Part shown: one piece after another, positions 12,993-24,530 of the stretch | How positions within the stretch are numbered: position 1 is the stretch's first letter | Layout: every line of letters starts with the position of its first letter | Origin: Conoideocrella luteorostrata | Taxonomy: Eukaryota > Ascomycota > Sordariomycetes > Hypocreales > Clavicipitaceae | Direction: 5' to 3' | NCBI GenBank assembly: GCA_032433595.1 | Contig: JASWJB010000032.1 | Location: 161,377 to 225,376, forward strand | Length of the DNA: 64,000 nucleotides | Notes under the pieces: model-generated | The model's input: only the letters and a program-made list of their open reading frames with translations | Told to the model about the DNA's origin: nothing | Databases searched by the model: none | Program-made: the position numbers and the translations under genes

Positions 12993-15380
12993 GATGGGAA
13001 AAAGGAAAGAGAAGGTGAGGAGGTTCGAGATGCAGCTGTCAATGGAGGAGCAGACAAGAGTCAACGAAAGACGAGATGCAACAAGCAGGATGGTATATAT
13101 GTTTTAAAAATGGGTCTCCTCAAGTCGTCAGGAGAGAGACGGTAGCGTCGCAATTCAGGTGCCGTCGTCACGCACGTTTGCGCAAGTTGGAAAGTAGAAT
13201 GTGGGATGAAGCTGGAAAGCTTGTCGCTGGACTGGTAGGTAAGCAGGTAGGATTGGGACAAGAACCCAAACCCACCGCCACCACTACGCACCGGCCAGGG
13301 CAACAGGCGCTAGTCGCAGGATCACTGACTGGACGGACGCCAAACAGCTTTCCCCAGGACGGCCGGACAACTCGACGACGGATGGAGGAGCAACGGCGGG
13401 GAGGTACAATGGATGAGGCAGGGAGGGGCCCGCCATGGCAAGCTGGGGGGTTGTTAAGGAAGCGCCTGTCGGAATGACGTGCGGATCAGCAGGAGCAGCC
13501 AATGGGGCCGCCTGAAGGACAGCAGACCTGTGACCTCTTCAGCGGCGCCTCTGATTGACTAACCCCACATCCGGTTCTACAAACGGAGCAGATGGCAGAT
13601 GGGTCAACGTTGGATCAATCGAGTCCGCTTGTTGGTCACGTACAATACGCAGTCACAACAGTCACAGATTGCGCTTCGGCACCGGCGGGGCTGTTACCAG
13701 CTAGACATCTAGATACGCTATCAATGCAAATTTCGGATGATGGTGTGCACGGAGGAGGTGGGAGCTGTCAATCGGCTTGGGGGTGTGGAGAGAAGGCCAG
13801 AGATAGAGACAGAGACAGGGAAACAGCATAGCCATGTGCGAACAGCCAACTGAGATGCAATAGATGGCGTCGACCATACTACAGAAGCCCGGAAGACAAC
13901 AGTTATGGTTCCAGCCTCTAGCAATCCAACCCCAACCGCCGGTTGGTTACTAGCTAACAGTTGGCGTCTCGCATGGCCTGTTTCGTACCTGAAGATATGT
14001 AACTTCCTCTGTATGGAGTACCAGGATCAACAACACCATGTTCTCACACCACCTTCACTTCCCGCTGACGAATGACCACTGCCAAAGCACTGATCACGCG
14101 CTCTTCATACTCTGCACGGCATGGGATCTGGCGCAATTTTCCGTTTGAGCATGGTCACGCTTTCACGCTTTCTCAGAGAAAGGCATGTTAATCCGGAAAT
14201 TATGGCTATTGAGTTTCATCCGCTCTTGGGTTGAATCTCTAGGCGATTTCTGCGTTTGGTAAAGCGCCATGGGTTACAAGGTCATCTGCGTGGTTTTGGG
14301 AGTGGGGGGAGACAATGGTTCATGCAAACTTATCTTTTGGGCGTCGCGTACGACGGCAAACTACGCAGTAAGTAGAGGGTTACTATTTGTGGAGGTTCGA
14401 GATCGGGACCTGGTTCTTGAAGAGGAAGGGGGAAAAATTGCGAGCTTGCGCAAGGGACGCTTTTCGTTGTGGGTGAGAGTTGAGGTCAGGTGGTCGGATG
14501 ATGGGTGGCGGGATGCAGGCACCAACTCTGGATCATGTATTGCATATTTGATGAGGCTATGTACGGAGTACTCCGTATGATTATAAAAGTTAATATGTAT
14601 GAATGACCAAATGACCAAAATTTACTAAATCAGTACGGAGTACGGAGTAAGTCTGCTCAGGAGCACGGCAAAACTCTGTCAGATTACGCGCTAGACCGTT
14701 CTTGCTCGTGCTGATTGGCTCTTGTACCACAGAGGCTAGTCGTGGCTACTTCACCCAGTTTGAGCGGCCTGTTGTTGGTTTGCACTCCAAAGATCAGTCT
14801 AGGTTGATTATTGCACACTTGGTGAATCGCCACCATCACAACCGCCCATTTTGAAGACCCTGATATTGCTTGCTCTTACATTACAGTGGGATCAATACTC
14901 AAATATTCTCATATACTTTTATATAATTCAAGTTCAGAACCAAACCCACTCTATTGGGCGAAGCTCCAAACGCGTCTGCGTCAACCCAACCGCTGAGGAA
15001 AGAGACCGTGGCGAAATTCGACCAGCCCCACATCCAGGCCCCGTCGACTCACGCCTTCGCTGCCTGCCTCGCAGCTTGTTCTTCGAAGAGAGTCTTCCGC
15101 TACTCTCTTGCCCCCCGCCGACACGCGCTTTTCTTTTCCCATCTCAATCAACAAAGTCAACACTGCTCACTTCAGAGGGTATCATCGCACGCCCCGCGTA
15201 TCGCAACACCGCAGTCTCTTCAGATACCATCGGCGTGTTTGTTGTACTCACTCACTCATCTGCAATCGTGATTTGCTTACCCAATACTTTAGAGGCAAGC
15301 ACGTATTTCAACAAAACTTAGCAGTTCCTTCCCGTAATCACCACGGACGATACATACACGAATACCCAGCCTCTTGTGAA
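12993..15380. other. Intergenic region with TACGGAGTA palindromes
   Basis: A 2.4-kb stretch between divergent parvulin and rpb9 genes. It has GA-rich and CT-rich tracts near the parvulin start, a perfect 16-bp palindrome TACGGAGTACTCCGTA at 14562-14577, and a direct double motif at 14634-14649. The region from about 14,900 on is probably rpb9 promoter and 5' UTR (pyrimidine-rich). No coding region is supported. Confidence 0.55.
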
Positions 15381-16430
15381 ATGGCAACCCCACAGTCAAC
15401 TGCGTCTTACGAGGGCAGCGGCCCCAACAAGAAGCTCGAGCAGATTACCTTTCGTTTCTGCTCCGAATGCTCCAACATGCTGTACCCTAAGGAGGATGAA
15501 GATGCACACAAACTGCAATTTACTTGCCGGACCTGCCAATATACTGAGGAGGCCCAGTCTACCTGTGTTTTCCGCAACGTCCTGAACAACTCAGCTGGCG
15601 AAACCGCTGGTGTGACCCAGGATGTTGGATCCGATCCGACGGTTAGTGAAGTTCCACCTGTCCTTTGTTTAGGTTGTGGATGCCTCATTTTTTGCGATAC
15701 CTGTGGAGATTTGGCGACGGAAGTGGCTGTAACCGAGGCAGTTCAGTCAGAAAAGTGTCATTTGGAAAGTATGGGCATGTGCAAGTTCACCCTTCCCTGG
15801 GGCGAAGCAGAAGATCCCTTCGACGAATACGACGAGGAGCTTCCCGATGAGGGCTGTAGCGGCCTTGCTAGCCCTACCTTGACCGATCTGCACTCCGATA
15901 CGACCGACGGAACGGATTTCGCCGATGATGGCGCGATAATTGTCGCTCTATAAGGATTTCGAAGGCTCAGAGTCAGCGACAACCTTCAGCTTGGATGATC
16001 AAAATGGTGGAATGCAAATACGTCGCTTACGATCTATCTGGATATCTTCAAACTGGGACGACTGGGTTCTTGCATTTGGATGGAAAGAGTTGGCGGTTGC
16101 GAGAAGTGGCGAGCAGTTGCAGTGGACGCGTGTCTCCTTCTTGTTGGAACTCGTTAACCTTTTGCCTTTGAACCTGCTGGCTGACACATGATTTTGTTTT
16201 TCTTGATTACAGCTTCCTCGTTCGAACAAGACTTGCCCAAGATGCAACCATGAAGAAGCTGTGTTCTTCCAGTCTCAGGAGCGAAGTGCCGAAACTGGCA
16301 TGGTAAGCAACCACCGTCCTATATTGTGTCTCGCCATGGGACGTGGATTTCACTTTTGGGTATACTAACGAGGCTGGTCGGGAAGAAACTATTTTATGTC
16401 TGCTGCGAATGCGGTCATATTTTCGACTAG
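15381..16430 (+). CDS. rpb9: RNA polymerase II subunit Rpb9
   Basis: Small zinc-ribbon subunit at the Pol II jaw/lobe, important for start-site choice, fidelity and proofreading. Exons 15381-15641, 16213-16302 and 16386-16430 give 131 residues. The N-terminal ribbon has CSEC and CRTC around a YPKEDEDAHKLQF segment. The C-terminal ribbon has TCPRC, AVFFQSQERSAETGM and FYVCCECGHIFD. The exon 1-2 junction restores DPTLPRSNKTCPRC, the conserved linker. Intron 2 is 83 nt with a TACTAAC branch. Intron 1 is 571 nt (GTTAGT...TTACAG), unusually long for this window, and stays open in frame for 103 codons. Many models would wrongly extend exon 1 to 15953. The first in-frame ATG with normal context is at 15381; the frame is open further upstream, but that part reads as 5' UTR. 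Confidence 0.93.
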
Positions 16431-17020
16431 TAGTCGTTTACGAGTTATGATACCCAGAATCCAGACCGAGTTTTTATGACAATACAGGGGAAGTAAAACA
16501 GGAGGACAACATTGGTGTTTGTATCACATTACAAGCAAACGGCGTTTATCAGGGAGGTGTGGAATTGTAAAAGGCATATTGATTTTCTATTGGAGCGACG
16601 GAACATTGAAAGTATATTAGAGAGACTACACCAAACGTTTGGCCCATGCCGATCATTCAAGAAACGGTTTTCAAGAGGGTGGTTGTGGATAGGGTTAAGG
16701 TTCAAAAAAAATCAGCTGCACAGCAGAAAAAATATCCCACATATTCTGTACCGTGAATCATAATGATATTACTTGTAAAACAGTCACGTAACCAGTGAGC
16801 ATGATAAGTTGTGAGATTAAAATTGAGCTGTCTGCCCATGTCTAAACGCCTCGCAAATGCTATTTTGTAATCGTACAGTACGCCCGTCCAACTCGTACAT
16901 GAGGAAGTCTGTGCATCCACTTGCCATGTCCCTCATAAGGCCACAGGTATATATCTCCACGAATATCCACCGATACTTGATTTCAAAACTTGGAATTTTT
17001 GTCTTTATTTTCTCCTCCTC
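16431..17020. other. Convergent intergenic region
   Basis: About 0.6 kb between the 3' ends of rpb9 and the uL14m gene. It is AT-rich and UTR-like. Nothing further is recognised. Confidence 0.5.
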
Positions 17021-17592
17021 CTAGGCCTGCATAGGCGCCATCGACAGGATCTTGCTCCACTTCTTTCTCTTCAATTCCGCCCCAACCACACCGTTGATTC
17101 GAGATCCGACCGGGTCTCCTGATTTGTTGAGCAGCACGCATGCGTTGTCGTCGAATCGCACAACAGAGCCGTCTCGTCTTTGGGTAGGATATCTGGTGCG
17201 AACGACAACAGCGTGTCGGATATCGCCACGCTTTACTTTGGCAGCGGCGGAAATGCCTGCCATGCCAGACGAGGATGCACCTCTTTGTTCTTGTACCACA
17301 ACGACAATGCGGTCGCCTATCATTAGTTAGCTTTTTTTTCTCCCTCGCTATTCTGGAAGAAGTTTTCGGTCGGTGTCAAGGGTTTCGTTTCGTTCCGATT
17401 CGATTACAAGGGACGAAGGATGGGCATACCTATACGAGCATGGCGCTTTTGACCTACGACCAGGGCGCATTCGACGAGCGCAGCGCCAGAGTTGTCGATG
17501 CAGTTGAGCATCGTCTGTGGAATTAGCTAAGCAATTTGCATTTCAGTTACAAAAGAATAATTTCAGCGGCAGCTTACCTTTAATTGAATCAT
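17021..17592 (-). CDS. MRPL38: Mitochondrial ribosomal protein uL14m
   Basis: Large-subunit mitoribosome protein of the L14/L23 family. Exons 17592-17578 (MIQLK), 17514-17430 and 17316-17021 give 131 residues. Introns are 63 nt (GTAAGC...CACAG) and 113 nt (GTATGC...GCTAACTAATGATAG). The product begins MIQLKTMLNCIDNSGA, the classic L14 start, and continues with IGDRIVVVVQ, VKRGDIRHAVVVRT and VRFDDNACVLLN. It ends in GAELKRKKWSKILSMAP, the mitochondrial-type tail. There is no separate presequence, as is common for this protein. It is divergent from the Set9 gene. Confidence 0.94.
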
Positions 17593-18395
17593 CTTGGCGG
17601 AATAGCCTGACGCGCAACCACTGCAGTGGTTTCAGGACTCGATATCGCGAATGCCCCGACCATGACGACTTTCGGGTTGAGACTTTTCGAGTCCCGACGG
17701 TCACGTGGCATGTCACGGTGCCCCTTTCCCTTCCAAGGTCTGGCTTGGGTGGTCAGCGCACGCCTGCAAGGGAAGAGCCAAGCCCCAGCGGTCGCCCGGC
17801 CAGCGGGTTTTTGGGGGGCTGGGGTGGTCTTTCTTCCGTAAGTGGCTCCCCTGCCTTAGAAGGAGCCGCCCATCGGAATGACTTATTGAGTGAATGCACA
17901 GACTGCCAGGAGACTCAATTTCTCATTTTCCTTTACCTTTAATCATGTCTGAACCTGTCGACGCGGTCTCATGTCCTTCGGGCAGGCAGTTGGTACTTTG
18001 ATATAGCCATTCCGTTCCTATCCACCGTTTTCTTTCCTTCACATAATCCCCTCCGGACGCCCGTTGGAGTTGCAAACCTGTATGCTTGCTTAATTAGTCT
18101 CGGGGTATGACGTTGCAGGAAAGGAGTGGCTGCTTGAGCTGAAACTCACATCTCGCATCCGAATCCGCTCAATTTAGGTCTGCGCATGCCCCAAAGCGAA
18201 ACGTCTAGAACTGAAAGAAAGTATTTACTTCAGATTGAGCCGAATTGACAGCAAATGCTACCAGGCGGCCCCTTGGATTTTCGCTTACGTCCTTCTCCTG
18301 CTGAGTTGAACTTCGGACTTTGCGACACTTTCCAGATACGTGGCCGTTGAGCCCTCCTACAAAGTTGGGGGCTCAGAATCTCTCCCAGCACCATC
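17593..18395. other. Divergent promoter region, uL14m / Set9
   Basis: An 0.8-kb region between two divergently transcribed genes, presumably holding both promoters and 5' UTRs. I see no TATA box that I would assign and no coding content. Confidence 0.5.
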
Positions 18396-20482
18396 ATGCC
18401 CGTGCCGAAAGTTACCACGCCGCTGAGGCATCGTCTGACTTTGGCTCAATTGTCGGCTTATGACGACATCTTGACTGATGCGCTAGTCGATCATGTCAGT
18501 GCTTTCGCCCGGTCACGATAATCTACCAAACGTGGAGACATGGAAGCTGACATTGCGCCATTCAGGTATTTTACTGGACAAATGTCCCTAAGAACAGACC
18601 CTCATATCATGCTTCGCGTGGTATTTCGGAGGCTGTTATTGCCAAGATTATCCAGGATGAGGTGGTTCTCAATAAGGATTTGGTAGCGGCTGAGGAGAAA
18701 TTGCTTGCTACGGATGGATTGAGGAGGTTCATAAACGGTTTGAAGGCAGACAAGGAAAGGGACGACTTCATGCGGCACCTGCGGCGCTACGTGCAAATTT
18801 ATCTGCCCGATTGCCCGTGGGAGGTCAGCTCCACCAACAGATATACGATTGTCTCCCATGAGGCTAGCATCACGGCAAGGCGGTACATTAAGCGCAATGA
18901 GTCTATCAAGTACCTGTCTGGTATTCAGGTGGTTATTACGCCCGAGGAAGAGGAGGAGATTGCCGTACGCAAGAAGGACTTTAGTGTCGTGGTGAGCTCA
19001 AGAAGCAAAAGCACAAGTTTGTTCATGGGTCCTGCCCGCTTCGCAAATCACGACTGCGAAGCAAATGCAAAGTTGATGACGACTAGTCACGCAGGGATTG
19101 AAATTGTGGCGATCCGGCCGATTGAGTCTGGCGAGGAAATTACCGTAACGTACGGAGAGAACTACTTTGGGGACGATAATTGCGAGTGTCTCTGCAGAAC
19201 GTGTGAAAAGGGTTTGAGAAACGGCTGGGAGCCTGCAGAAGGTGCTGCAATCGTTCCTACATGCGAGGAAGAAGAGCGGAAAGACATGTATTCGCTGCGA
19301 AGACGACGACGTGAGGACAGTGTTGGTGGCTCCCGAACTCCCTCTGTAACCCCAGGTACTCGGCCCCGCGTGATGAGAACGAAAGCCAAAAGCTCGCGGC
19401 TGAGCAATGCTCACGACTCGCCGATTCCAGCATCACCTGCGCCTGATACCCCTCACGGCCGAAAGAGGCCGATTGATGCAATGGCCACCCCACCTATCAC
19501 TCCAGCCAAAAGGCTCAGGCACACAATTGAGCCGGTTCCAAACCTAACCGCTTCACGAGGTAGCTCAATTAGCGAGATATCATCATCAAGTCACGAGGAG
19601 GCCATGGAGACGGATGTCACTTCACCTGAGAAGGACAGCCCAGAACCTCTCTTTCAGACACCGATGAAGGGAACTGCGAGGAAGATGGACGATGAGGATA
19701 CGAAGCGGGGCGACACTATCACCGCCATTGTTCCATTTTCTCCCGAGAGCGTCAGCAGCCTCAGGTCGCCACCGTCCTCACAGAGAGGCATGGCGGACTC
19801 GTCTAAGCCGACAACGAAAGATATTGGTACTATGTCGATATCTGCAATTCTCAATTCCCCCCACAGCTCCGAGCCTCCAACCGTTGCACCCATCACGATT
19901 AGCATCGAAGCAGTCGACGAGTCGGAAGTAGCCTCAACAACAAACGCACAGCCTCCACGAAAGAAGACAGTGCGAAAGTTTGTGAAGCAGAACAACTCTC
20001 CACCAGCTAAGGTTCGTCTCCCAGGAGACTACGTCCTAACTCCACTACTCCTCTCGGAGCCGGAAATGGCTTGGATCCAGTGCACAATCTGTACAGACTA
20101 CTTCGTCCAACAAAACGCCTACGTTACTCGAGCGTCATGCCCCCGGTGCGAACGGCACTCCAAGCTGTACGGATACATGTGGCCCAAGACAGACAAGGCC
20201 GGCCCTGCGGATAAAGAAGAGCGCATATTAGATCACAGACTTATACATCGATTTTTGAACTCAAATGATGAGCGCAAAGCCAGGGGCAGAAAGACCATGA
20301 CCGAACGGGAGGAAACGGCAGAGGCAAGTGAGCCTGAGAGAGGTAGACGGAAACAACGTAGCCACAGCAAGAAAGACGCTGAGAAGACTCAAGACTCTGT
20401 GGTGGTCAGGCTGCAGGAGGAAACATCAAGCCTCCGCCGAAGTGGCCGGTCTCGCAGAATTAGCAGCAAACTGGACGGCTGA
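18396..20482 (+). CDS. set9: Histone H4-K20 methyltransferase, Set9/Suv4-20 type
   Basis: Nuclear SET-domain enzyme that methylates histone H4 Lys20; in fission yeast this supports Crb2-dependent DNA-damage checkpointing. Exon 1 is 18396-18494, the intron is 71 nt (GTCAGT...TTCAG), and exon 2 is 18566-20482; total 671 residues. The start LTLAQLSAYDDILTDALVDH and the following VFYWTNVPKNR block are typical of Set9. The SET core has FMGPARFANHDCEANAKL, EEITVTYGENYF and the post-SET cysteines in CECLCRTCEKG. The C-terminal half is low-complexity and basic, with a Cys pair cluster (CTICTDYF...CPRCERH) near residue 570 and a final Arg/Ser-rich tail (RRSGRSRRISSK). Family assignment is firm; methylation degree and role here are inferred. 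Confidence 0.92.
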
Positions 20483-21099
20483 CAGGCCTCAACGAACATA
20501 GGGCCATCGAGGTAAATTTTTAATATCTTGGCGATGGCGCGAAGGGAAATAATATTTAGTAAGCGAGCTCATCCAAGCAATGTACACATATGCACACAGC
20601 CCCCTTTTTTTCGTCTTATTTTTGCTAGCTTCTTCAGAATACATATGGTCCAGTGTGCCAATCAGGAATGTGTCGCAGTTCAGAAACGTGTGATGCAATA
20701 TTGTGATGGGTCAAGTCGCAGGCACAGCAATGAAGTCGTGTATTTGTATTACTACGGGCTGGCTGCTCCATTGTTCCGTTTGAAGTAGAGCGTTGAACAA
20801 TGAGGCGCAGCAATAATGCCGTCTAGGGGCATTTAACGTGCGACGGCCAAAGCGTGCATCAGCGATTGGCTGAAGACAGCGACAGCTGGACTGCTGGGGG
20901 TTATCGGCAAGAATCTGGGGTTAGCAGGAGTCAAGCCGTGCCGATCGCCGCCCCTCATTCGCTCGCCATGTCTTCATCCCAACAACGGTCCAATAACAGC
21001 CGCGCCACCCACATGCAAGGCACCTTAGCTCTGCACATGTGCGAGGGGCGACCGAGATTAGCACACCAGCACTCCGTAACAAGTTAACCACTCCCCTTG

Positions 21100-21131
21100 T
21101 CCCCGTAACGTCCCCGTAACGTCCCCGTAAC
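21100..21131 (+). repeat. Three tandem copies of an 11-bp unit (TCCCCGTAACG)
   Basis: Three head-to-tail copies lie at 21100-21110, 21111-21121 and 21122-21131 (last one short). A related ACTCCGTAAC sits 29 bp upstream. They lie about 25 bp before the TATA box, so they could be a multimerised activator site. That role is inference. Confidence 0.7.
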
Positions 21132-21155
21132 TAGCTCGTTCAATGCAACGCTCTT

Positions 21156-21161
21156 TATAAA
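21156..21161 (+). promoter_or_regulatory. Probable TATA box of the PI-PLC-like gene
   Basis: TATAAA lies 138 bp before the single-codon first exon and just after the tandem 11-bp units. The position fits a fungal core promoter with a short 5' UTR. Only the sequence match supports it. Confidence 0.45.
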
Positions 21162-21298
21162 GAAGCGATGGCTGGCCTCCTCGCCCGGCGCATCCTCCTC
21201 GACTTGGGGTGTCCCATCAGCTGATTGACGGCTATACTACTTTTTCGTAAGACATCTTTGGTGGCGGCATTTGAGCTGAATTGACCGAGGGGTTGATA

Positions 21299-22736
21299 AT
21301 GGTAAGTTGCTTGATGAACTTGGGAATGGCATTGATGGGATCACCAGGGGAGGGCGACTAACGGGGGAGCATTTCACAGGGTCTAAAGCAATTCCTCCTT
21401 CTCGGCGGCGTGCCGGTCGCCCTGGGTGCCGCATGTGGTATGGATTACACGAAGAATGGCCTGGTTTGGGGCGATGCGATTCGAATGAACCAGATTCAGG
21501 TCGTTGGCACACACAACAGCTATCACATGGAAGCACCGGAGCAGGAGAAGGTGCTGATGCAGAAGCTGTCCCCGGATGTGAAGGACTTGTTCTACAATCA
21601 CGACAAGCTGGATGTGCAGCTGAAGGAGCAACACGTGCGGAATTTGGAGTAGGTGATCCACCCCGCAAACGAAAGAACGAAAGACTCGATGAGAATTGCG
21701 ATCGAGACAAGGGATCAAATTTACGCACGTAGATACTGACTTGGCGCACAATGATGACAGGCTCGACATTCTCGCCGATCCAGAAGGCGGACACTACGCA
21801 AAACCACTGATCAGCAAGCTAGGCGGCTTTCCCTACCCAGACGATCCGGCCTACAATCAATCAGGCACCAAAGTCATGCACATCCCCGATCTCGACATCC
21901 ACACTGTTTGCACGACATTTGTATCCTGCCTCAAAATCATCAAGACCTGGATGGATGCCAACCCGAAGGCCGTTCCCATCCCCATCATGACGGAGTTCAA
22001 GGAAGCCGATCCCCTGAGCGCGGTTCTGGGCGGCGCCAAGGCAATCCCGTGGGATGACAGCAAGCTGCTGGACGGGATTGACCAGGAGATTCGTTCCGTG
22101 TTCGACGCGAAGCAGCTCATTACGCCGGATGATATCAGACGGCCGGGGCTCACGTTGGAAGAGTCGGTGCTCAAGTTTGGTTGGCCGAACCTGGACTCGG
22201 CTCGTGGCAGGATCTTCTTCTTGATGGACAATGGGAAGGACGATAAGGTCAATAAGAAATACATCGAAGGGAAGACTAATTTGGAGGGGAGGGTGTTGTT
22301 TACGAACTCCGCGCCGGGGAGTGCGGAGTGTGCTTTCCAAAAGGTTAGTTTTGTGTTCTTTTTTTTTTTTTTTTTCTACTTTTTGCGCCACGTCCGCCCT
22401 TTTGGGAATCAAATGCTGACGGGAGATGTTTGGGGACAGCTCAATGACCCCGTGACAGACACGTACGTAGCCAACATCCAGAAGCAAGTCAAGGCAGGCT
22501 ACTGGGTGCGCACCATGGCGGACACGGCGCTGGGGACTGTGCGGAACTGCACGACCTTCCAGCGCGACGGAGCCTTCAAGTCCGGCGCGCAGATTGTATC
22601 GAGTGACTTCCCTGTGTCGGGCGTGAGCGAGCGGTACGGCGGATGCAAGTACGTAGTTGAGATTGGGGACGGCAAGGTCGCGAGGTGTAACCCAGTGAAT
22701 GGGAGGGAGGGGTGTGCTGACAAGGAGCTGGAATGA
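21299..22736 (+). CDS. Secreted Ca2+-dependent PI-PLC-like phosphodiesterase
   Basis: Probable extracellular phosphoinositide-specific phospholipase C of the TIM-barrel 'PI-PLC-C1' family. Exons 21299-21301 (ATG only), 21380-21648, 21761-22343 and 22440-22736 give 383 residues. Introns are 78, 112 and 96 nt with donors GTAAGT, GTAGGT and GTTAGT. Splicing the ATG onto exon 2 gives MGLKQFLLLGGVPVALGAAC, a convincing signal peptide; no other in-frame ATG precedes it. The catalytic-type VGTHNSYH motif is at 43-50. Further family blocks are PLISKLGGFPYPDD, IPIMTEFKEADP, RGRIFFLMDN and GYWVRTMADT. The last intron is a multiple of three, has no stop and holds a long T run, so retention would insert 32 residues. 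Substrate is inferred. Confidence 0.88.
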
Positions 22737-23436
22737 TAGTATGATGATGATGTGGGATGTGATGCGATGTGTGTATATCGAGTGTGTATATCGGGTATTG
22801 AATTAGACTTGGGATGGTTATTTCAGTCGGCTAGTTATTCTGTAAGATGGTTAAGAGTAGTTTGAGTCCAGTGTTGTGTTGTGTTGTGTGATAGCGGTGC
22901 TAGATGGCTGGTTGCTCCCGGTAGTTTCAACGGTGCTGTGAGATGTAGCATTGTTGTTGGGCCGGCGCGAAGTGTGTGGTTCTACGGCTGGGGATTATAG
23001 ATATATGGAAAGTCTGCATCTTGGTCGCAGGAGCAGGTGAGCAGGAAGGCATCTTACCCTGATGGCATGACATCAGTCAGGTGTTATTACAAAGCACGCA
23101 AGACAAGGTGCTGGATGGGGATCGACAAAAACGAGCAGGTTAACAGCTATAATAATTAGTAACGGCCTGGTATTGTTGGTCAATGTTCCCCGGCAAGGTG
23201 TCTTTCATCATCAGGTAAGTCCATGAGGGACAACAAAAAAGAATTAATTTGAAACATAATTAGTAACGGTAAGTCAGCACAGCAAAACATATTTGCAGTC
23301 CTCAAATCCCAAATTACAAGCTGCATAGCGTGTTTATATGAGCACTCCTGTATGACTGCCAATTAATTACTCCGTACTCCCTACCTTTGAGAGCCAAAGC
23401 TCGGCGAGGTCAGGTTCAACTCTCGCTTTCAGTGAT

Positions 23437-23456
23437 CTACCTACCTACCTACCTAC
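23437..23456. repeat. (CTAC)5 microsatellite
   Basis: Five perfect CTAC units in non-coding DNA. The same unit recurs at 24507-24530. Confidence 0.9.
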
Positions 23457-24440
23457 CCTACAGAGCCGACGGAATTTCAGAGCTTCTGCAATTTCTTAAA
23501 GTACGGCTGCAACAACTGCTCGGATAGTTAACTACCAGCTAGTTAAATCAATGGCAAATAAATGCCGACATGCGAGCGCACAGCTTTCTAGTACAACGCC
23601 GCAGCGACTGCTATCTTTTAAAGACCGACATGCTCATCCACCTCTTTGGCTGACACAGCCTTCACTCATCTGCGCTTATAGCTCGCCCGAGCGTGTAAGA
23701 AGACCTCGCCAGACAGGATTGTGCAAGTTTACTCTGCGCTGCGCGCGAAAGGGGAGGGTAGAAGGTGTGTGTGCTTGGGTATTCAAGAATATCTGTGTAG
23801 GTGGGTTTCTGAGGTGTTCGTAGGTGGACGACTGGACTGGACTGGACTGGATTGGCCTGCTCATTGTTACGTTGTCGGTAATTACAGCTGCTCATGCAGC
23901 AACGATCAAGGCATGGCGTTTAGGCGTTTAGCAGTGCCCAGCGCCACGGAGTGTCGGCTGTCCCAATCGCCGATCAGGAATTAAATTATGTACCTGGCCA
24001 ACGTCGTCGGGCACTGGCTGTGCTCCGTGCAGTGAGTGACTGACTGCAAGATGTACTCCGTGAGTTACGTTATGGGGACGTATGGTGGAGGTGGTGGACT
24101 AGAAAAGCTCGGTACCGCCCCGTGGACGCACCTCTTGGTGATGGTCCGCAGGCGGATCTTGTCAATGCAGAGAGCTCTCTTTTCATGGTTACCAAGTACT
24201 AGTAAGTAGTTAATTAGTTAATTAGTTAATTCGCTGTTTGGGACTATATGCTTGGATCGGCTTTCTTGCTAATTTTGTCGAAGTGGCGACGACTCCCTAT
24301 TCGTCTTTGCAGGTTGCCTGCTGGTCCATCGCGGTTCCTGCAGTTTCTATACGCGTAACCCCCCCATACATCATACATGCATGTCCTGCCAGGGCGGTAA
24401 AGGCCCTGTGTTCTCCTGGTTGTGAACTAGTTAACTAGAG

Positions 24441-24468
24441 GGATGGATGGATGGATGGATGGATGGAT
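24441..24468. repeat. (GGAT)7 microsatellite
   Basis: Seven perfect GGAT units in non-coding DNA, 38 bp before a second tetranucleotide repeat. Confidence 0.9.
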
Positions 24469-24506
24469 AGTGAGTCCTCCGACATTATCGAAGGCGAATC
24501 TCTTGA

Positions 24507-24530
24507 CTACCTACCTACCTACCTACCTAC
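24507..24530. repeat. (CTAC)6 microsatellite
   Basis: Six perfect CTAC units in non-coding DNA. Confidence 0.9.

Larger units (their letters stand above)
20483..21298. other. Set9 3' region and PI-PLC promoter
   Basis: An 0.8-kb stretch. The left part should be the Set9 3' UTR. The right part contains three tandem 11-bp units (21100-21131) and a TATAAA at 21156-21161, ahead of the PI-PLC start at 21299. Confidence 0.5.

Noticed and set aside
15642..15953. Continuation of Rpb9 exon 1 as normal coding sequence
   Set aside because: Using it as constitutive exon would break the conserved DPTLPRSNKTCP linker and lose the second zinc ribbon; kept only as a possible retained-intron isoform.
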